From Suillus spraguei (lineage: Eukaryota; Basidiomycota; Agaricomycetes; Boletales; Suillaceae), in assembly GCA_016800925.1 (NCBI GenBank), contig JABCPU010000204.1, positions 56,265 to 120,264 of the forward strand: DNA of 64,000 nucleotides, read 5' to 3'. Within the stretch, counting starts at the first letter, position 1. Each line of letters starts with the position of its first letter. The notes under the pieces were generated by a model. That model worked only from the letters and a program-made list of their open reading frames with translations, searched no databases and was not told where the DNA came from. Of this stretch, positions 58,535-64,000 are shown piece after piece. The translations under genes and the position numbers were made by a program.

Positions 58535-59300
58535 CATAGCTTCCGGAGTGGTTTGATCGAGCGGCTGGTAGGTCGGGCTGTGACGGTGAAGGCATCCCTC
58601 TTACTTGCCTCAGCATCTGTAATACTGTTAGATCATGAATGGTTCCCGATGCTTGCCCACCTCGTACTTGTCTGTGTGCGTCGCAGTATTCTTTGATAAG
58701 ACTAGGGCCCATTAGATTTCACACGAGGATGTTTGACTGATAGCTGTCACCAGTGAAGATACAGAGAGCTCATGGTGATCATGAGTTCCGGGTGGCTCGT
58801 ATTGAGAACTGAAATAGAGTCAGGAATGTGGCAGCGCTGTAAGTAGACGAAACTCAATGCAGAAAATTGTAGGACGACTTACCTTCATAGAGGGAGGCTA
58901 GTGGCCACTGACAAGGACGGTGACAGACTTGCTAGGCCCGGACTGTCCATTTGATAAGAGGCACCTTTTTGGTGGAGGGTAGAGTTAGAGGAACCAATTC
59001 CTTTGCTTACAGACGAAATGACTTGCTGGCCCTTGGGAAAACAGCCTCGCGGAAGTAGGTGCGTCCATCAAAGTCTATTTCAATGTCCTGTGATTTGTCT
59101 TCCCGGGCCCACAGTCACCGCGCAGCATACATGCTCTTCTCGACTTTTACACGCGTCACCACCGAAAACACACTTATTTAGAATAAGAAGCAAGTAAGCC
59201 CGCAGCAGCCCTGCAGCTAGCCCGAGCACCAGCTCCGCCTCTGTTCGTCCTGCAGCGCTAGAGGTTGTAGCTTCTGAAGTTCTGCGTTCATCATGCTCGA
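58535..59300. other. Intergenic
   Basis: No gene or RNA is supported. Confidence 0.35.
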
Positions 59301-59309
59301 TGCCAGAGA

Positions 59310-59364
59310 CCCACTGGATGAAGGAGGCGTCACAGTCCACTGTGACGCCTCCTTCATCAGTGGG
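59310..59364. repeat. 26-bp near-perfect inverted repeat
   Basis: Arms CCCACTG-ATGAAGGAGG... (59310-59336, one extra G at 59317) and its complement (59339-59364) are separated by two bases. The inner 19 bp pair perfectly. It would form a very stable hairpin or cruciform. Confidence 0.8.
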
Positions 59365-59813
59365 AGGAACCATGCCGATGGAAGTAGGTATGCCGGTAGT
59401 GATGGATGAGAGCATGCTCTGCAAAGCTGACAACTCAGACGAGAGGAAAGTGAGGGAAGAAGTAAGGTATCAGCTGTGGTATCAAAAGAGATGGTACTGA
59501 AAGGAAGGCCGCTGGATCTATATGAGGGTTATACATGAGTTTTGTTGTTTTGATTGAGTTTAAAGTGAAGTAGGCACAAAGAGAAAGTCACATACCCTTT
59601 CTGGGCAGGATCACGCTACATAGTTGTTGCTTGCGATGAATGAAAACACAAGGGCGGACGCAGTGAATTTCATGGTGAAGCGATGTTCACTTGTGCGCGA
59701 GAAATATGGCTAACGTTGATCGATTCATTGATGACATGAGAGCTGGCGGACAACTTTTCAATGAGCCGCGCTATAAGACGAGTCCACCACCCGTTGTGCC
59801 TTCGGCACAGGAA

Positions 59814-59930
59814 GCAAAAGGAGTGCTTCGCACTCCTTTTGCTCCCTGGCCAAGGCTTCATCCTAATAATTCTGTTTGCCCAAGGCACAGGAAGGCAAAA
59901 AGAGTGCTTCGCACTCTTTTTGCCTTCCTG
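59814..59930. repeat. TTC-loop hairpins of unit 1
   Basis: GCAAAAGGAGTGC-TTC-GCACTCCTTTTGC lies at 59814-59842 and a 20-bp stem with the same loop at 888-930 of the same thousand (59888-59930). A smaller GTGCC-TTC-GGCAC precedes them (59797-59809). The same set recurs in units 2 and 3. Confidence 0.85.
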
Positions 59931-60246
59931 GCCTTGGCTTCATCCAATAATTCTCTTTTGCCCACACTCTTTTTGGCTTTCTGGCCTTGGCTTCATCCTA
60001 ATAATTATCTTTAATAATGATAATAGATCTTGAAATAAATTATAACTTGAACCAATATTTTTGAGAGAAGTAAAAGTACCACATCACCATCTTTGTGAGT
60101 TTATTGCCCATCTCATCCTCATGTCATTGCATTTGATTTTGATTTTTTTTAATTATTTACTGCAAACTATTAACTTGAATAAATCTTTTGTGTCAAGTTT
60201 TAATAGGGACCAACAGTATTAAGTTGTCACACAACAAAATCATGCA

Positions 60247-60872
60247 AGTGTCCCATCTCCCATCTCCCATCTCCTGTTACTGGTCTCCTGTCTCTCATTT
60301 CCTCTTACCAGTCTGCTATCTCCCATTTGTGTCTCCCATCTTGTGTCTCCCGTCTTGTGTCTCCCGTCTTGTGTCTCCCATCTCCCATCTCCTGTCTCCC
60401 GTCTTGTGTCTTCCATCTTGTGCCTCCCATCTCCCATCTCCTGTCTCCCATCTTGTGTCTCCCATCTTGTGCTCCCATCTCCCATCTCCTGTCTCCCATC
60501 TCCCATCTCCTGTCTCCTGTCTCCAACTTCCTGTCTCATGTCTCCCGTCTCATGTCTCCTGTCTCCTGTCTCACGTCTCCCATCTCCAACTTCCTGTCTC
60601 CCATCTCCTGTCTCCCATCTCCCGTCTCCCGTCCCTGTCTCCGTCTCCCGTCTCCCGTCTCATGTCTCCTGTCTCCTGTCTCACGTCTCCCATCTCCAAC
60701 TTCCTGTCTCCCATCTCCTGTCTCCCATCTCCCGTCTCCCGTCTCCTGTCTCCCGTCTCCCATCTCCCATCTCCCATCTCCCATCTCCCATCTCCATCTC
60801 CCATCTCCCATCTCCCATCTCCCATCTCCCATCTCCCATCTCCCCATCTCCCCATCTCCCCTGTCTCCCATC

Positions 60873-60907
<35 letters not shown>

Positions 60908-60960
60908 TCTCCCATCTCCCATCTCTCATCTCCTGTCTCCCCTGTCTCCTGCATATCCCC
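60247..60960. repeat. Heptanucleotide array 1 (TCTCCCR)n
   Basis: The array is made of CTCCCAT, CTCCCGT and CTCCTGT units, with interspersed 8-bp CTTGTGT variants. The plus strand is pure pyrimidine-rich; the minus strand shows GGG every seven bases. Confidence 0.9.
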
Positions 60961-61489
60961 CATCTCCCATGCCTTCATTCTCTCCTCCCCATGCTCTTCT
61001 GTCCCCCCATCTCTGCATCCTAATGATCATAGCAGCTTTTGAAACAAATAACATAATTTTTCCCATGACAAAGTTCATATAATCAATTTAAGAGAAATCT
61101 ATCAGAAGATTTTTCCTGAGGGTGGGGGAGGACACTTCCAGCCTCCTTTTTTGCTTTCCACTTTTTTGCACTCCTTTTTGACTTCACTTTTGGCTTCACA
61201 CTCCCTGGCCTCAGCTCCATCCTAATAATTTGCTTTTACCCCCCATGGCAGCTAAGCAGTCACGTGACCAAATCACGCAATCACACAATCACACAATGGG
61301 ACAACAGTCGGCACTCGAAAATCACACAATGGGACAACAGTCGGCACTCGAAAAAACCACGCGAGAAATCGTCTAGCGAGCTAACCGAAAAAACGTGGCC
61401 TTTAGCGAAAACCACATGGCCCTACGCGACGTACGCGAAAGCCACGCGAGCTAGCGACAACTTTCCCACCCGTTCTCCCTTTCTTCTTA

Positions 61490-62767
61490 GACGAGTCCAC
61501 CACCCGTTGTGCCTTTGGCACAGGAAGCAAAAGGAGTGCTTCGCACTCCTTTTGCTCCCTGGCTAAGGCTTCATCCTAATAATTCTGTTTGCCCAAGGCA
61601 CAGGAAGGCAAAAAGAGTGCTTCGCACTCTTTTTGCCTTCCTGGCCTTGGCTTCATCCCAATAATTCTCTTTTGCCCACACTCTTTTTGGCTTTCTGGCC
61701 TTGGCTTCATCCTAATAATTATCTTCAATAATGATAATTGGTCTTGAAATAAATTATAACTTTAACCAATATTTTGAGAGAAGTAAAAGTACCACATCAC
61801 CATCTTTGTGAGTTTATTGCCCATCTCATCCTCATGTCATTGCATTTGATTTTGATTTTTTTAAATTATTTACTGGAAACTATTAACTTGACTAAATCTT
61901 TTGTGTCAAGTTTCAATAGGGGGCAACAGTATTAAGTTGTCACATGTCCCATCTCCTGTCTCCCATCTTGTGTCTCCCATCTCCTGCATCTCCTGTATCT
62001 CCCATCTCCCATCTCCTGTCTTGTGTCTCCATCTCCCGTCTCCATCTCCCGTCTCCCGTCTCCCGTCTCCCGTCTCCCGTCTCCCGTCTCCCGTCTCCCG
62101 TCTCCCGTCTCCCGTCTCCCGTCTCCCGTCTCCCGTCTCCCGTCTCCCGTCTCCCGTCTCCCGTCTCCCGTCTCCCGTCTCCCGTCTCCCGTCTCCCGTC
62201 TCCCGTCTCCCGTCTCCCGTCTCCCGTCTCCCATCTCCCGTCTCCCGTCTCCCGTCTCCTGTCTCCCGTCTCCCATCTCCCATCTCCCGTCTCCCGTCTC
62301 CCATCTCCCATCTTCCCATCTCTCCCATCTCCCATCTCCCATCTCCCATCTCCTTTGCACTTCTTTTTGGCTTTGCCCTCCTTTTTTGCTTTGAACTCCT
62401 TTGCACTCCTTTTTGGCTTCACTTTTGGCTGAACACTCCCTTTGGGCTCCCTGGCCTCAGCTCCATCCTAATAATTTCATTTTCCCCCAGGTTCAGACAA
62501 CCTGTGGCAGATGACAACCCATCATTTGGTTTTACCCCAGCTTCAGACAACCCGTGGCAAATTTTTAACCCATGTGGCGCTGCATGTGACAAAACCACGC
62601 AATCATACAATGGGACAACAGTGTATTGAATCGGCACTCGAAAAAAACCACGCGATATTTCCAAATAAAGGTTTAGCCGAGCTAAGCGTTCCCATGTGGC
62701 CTTTACGACGCAAGCGAAAGCCATGTGAGCTAGCGAGCAATTCCCACCTTTCCCCCCTTACTTTATA
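61490..62767. repeat. Macrosatellite unit 2
   Basis: Same order of parts as unit 1. Its heptanucleotide array (61944-62352) is shorter and far more homogeneous. Length 1278 bp. Confidence 0.85.
61944..62352. repeat. Heptanucleotide array 2 (TCTCCCG)n
   Basis: From about 62041 to 62230 it is an almost perfect run of TCTCCCG, flanked by CTCCCAT variants on both sides. Confidence 0.92.
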
Positions 62768-64000
62768 GACGAGTCCACCACCCGTTGTGCCTTCGGCACA
62801 GGAAGCAAAAGGAGTGCTTCGCACTCCTTTTGCTCCTGTCCAAGGCTTCATCCTAATAATTCTTTTGCCCAAGGCACAGGAAGGCAAAAAGAGTGCTTCG
62901 CACTCTTTTTGCCTTCCTGGCCTTGGCTTCATCCTAATAATTATCTTTAATAATGATAAGAGGTCTTGAAATAAATTATAACTTTGACCAATATTTTGAG
63001 AGAAGTAAAAGTACCACATCACCATCTTTGTGAGTTTATTGCCCATCTCATCCTCATGTCATTGCATTTCATTTTGATTTTTTTTAATTATTTACTGCAA
63101 ACTATTAACTTGAATAAATCTTTTGTGTCAAGTTTTAATAGGGGGCAACAGTATTAAGTTGTCACACGACAAAATCATGCAAGTGTCCCATCTCTTGTCT
63201 CCATCTCCTCTTACCAGTCTGCTGTCTCCCATCTTGTGTCTCCCATCTTGTGTCTCCTGTCTCCCATCTCCCATCATGTGTCTCCCATCTTGTGTCTCCC
63301 GTCTTGTGTCTCCCGTCTCCCATCTCCCATCTCCCGTCTCCTGTCTTGTGTCTCCTGTCTTGTGTCTCCCATCTTGTGTCTCCCATCTTGTGTCTCCCGT
63401 CTCCCATCTCCCATCTCCCGTCTCCTGTCTTGTGTCTCCCGTCTCCCATCTCCCATCTCCCATCTCCTGTCTTGTGTCTCCCGTCTCCCATCTCCCGTCT
63501 CCTGTCTTGTGTCTCCCATCTCCCATCTCCCATCTCCCATCTCTGTCTCCCGTCTCCCATCTCCCACCTCCCATCTCCCGTCTCCCACCTCCCATCTCTC
63601 GTCTCCCACCTCCCATCTCCCATCTCCCACCTCCCATCTCTTGTCTCCCACCTCCCGTCTCCCGTCTCCCACCTCCCATCTCCTGTCTCCCACCTCCCGT
63701 CTCCCATCTCCCACCTCCCGTCTCCCATCTCCCATCTCCCACCTCCCATCTCCCACCTCCCACCTCCCATGCCTTCATTCTCCCCTCCCCATGCTCTTCT
63801 GTCCCCCCATCTCTCCATCCTAATGATCATAGCAGCTTTTGAAACAAATAACATGATTTTTCAAATGACAAAGTTCAGATTCTTTGATAGCCACAATATA
63901 ATCAATCTAACAAAATTTTATCAGAAGTTTTTCCCTTTTGGCTTCACACTCCTTTTGGCTCCCTGGCCTCAGCTTCATCCTAATAATTTGGTTTTACCCC
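62768..64000. repeat. Macrosatellite unit 3 (runs off the window)
   Basis: Same order of parts, with an array at 63186-63771 in which CTCCCACCTCCCAT alternation is frequent towards the end. The unit is cut by the window end at about the point where units 1 and 2 enter their GC-rich end. Confidence 0.85.
63186..63771. repeat. Heptanucleotide array 3
   Basis: A mixed array of CTCCCAT, CTCCCGT, CTTGTGT and, from 63560, CTCCCAC units. Confidence 0.9.

Larger units (their letters stand above)
59777..61489. repeat. Macrosatellite unit 1
   Basis: It begins GACGAGTCCACCACCCGTTG. In order it holds three hairpins with TTC loops, the phrase CTTCATCCTAATAATT, an AT-rich part (AATAATGATAATAG...ATTAAGTTGTCACAC), the heptanucleotide array 60247-60960, a conserved stretch after it (CATCCTAATGATCATAGCAG), and a GC-rich end with CCACGCGAG motifs. 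Length 1713 bp. Confidence 0.85.

Noticed and set aside
60188..61042. Long Ser/Pro/Leu-rich frame (284 codons) and overlapping frames on both strands
   Set aside because: It is the translation of a 7-bp satellite without stop codons. Several frames on both strands are open at once and none shows gene-like structure.
61901..62629. Frames of 123-242 codons in the second heptamer array
   Set aside because: Same artefact; the peptide is a repeat of LPSPVSR or GDGRRET depending on strand.
63123..63854. Frames of 160-239 codons in the third heptamer array
   Set aside because: Same artefact of a stop-free 7-bp repeat.

Overview
The window looks like nuclear DNA of an agaricomycete (mushroom-forming) basidiomycete. 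Genes are cut by many very short GT-AG introns, mostly 45-60 bp and including a 10-bp exon. Several families are typical of that clade: a WD40-TPR fusion protein, a DUF2235 protein with an Armadillo-like tail, fungal F-box proteins and a repetitive DDE transposase. No database could be searched, so names rest on motifs and recalled family patterns.

Region 1 (1-23.4 kb) is a duplicated gene block. A DUF2235 (Tle1-like alpha/beta hydrolase) gene with an ARM-like C-terminus occurs twice on the minus strand (978-4461 and 13336-17668), inside a roughly 5-kb repeat. The two copies are damaged in complementary ways: the first has lost the catalytic GFSRGAY region through an internal deletion, the second keeps it but carries frameshifts in the ARM-like part. 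Between and beside them are an intact-looking WD40-TPR gene, a METTL16-like methyltransferase whose C-terminus ends abnormally, and a secreted glycosidase-like gene with a decayed fragment of itself at 12.8 kb.

Region 2 (23.4-40 kb) is a transposon nest. A DNA transposon with 38-bp terminal inverted repeats and TA target duplications (23493-33019) carries a minus-strand DDE transposase. A complete, very young Ty3/Gypsy chromovirus (26162-32702) sits inside the first codons of that transposase. The Gypsy element appears to be of the Tf1/sushi self-priming type: an 11-nt sequence at the predicted transcript start is exactly complementary to the sequence just after the 5' LTR. Downstream are a TA-flanked MITE, a hAT-like non-autonomous element with a near-perfect 8-bp target duplication, a pogo/CENP-B-like transposase fragment, unrecognised repeat-associated genes and tandem repeats built around the palindrome AGCATACATGTATGCT.

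Region 3 (40-59 kb) is a host gene cluster: OPI3-type phospholipid methyltransferase, a short-chain dehydrogenase, the RAD6/UBC2 ubiquitin-conjugating enzyme, an F-box protein, a RING-containing SNF2 translocase of the ULS1/RAD5 group, a repeat-rich unknown protein and a frameshifted WD40 gene.

Region 4 (59.7-64 kb) is a macrosatellite with at least three units of about 1.2-1.7 kb. Each unit carries TTC-loop hairpins and a long pyrimidine-rich heptanucleotide array whose G-rich strand has a G3N4 period. Long ORFs there are open in most frames and are not genes. Many frameshifts across the window fall in short homopolymers, so assembly indels should be considered before calling genes dead.
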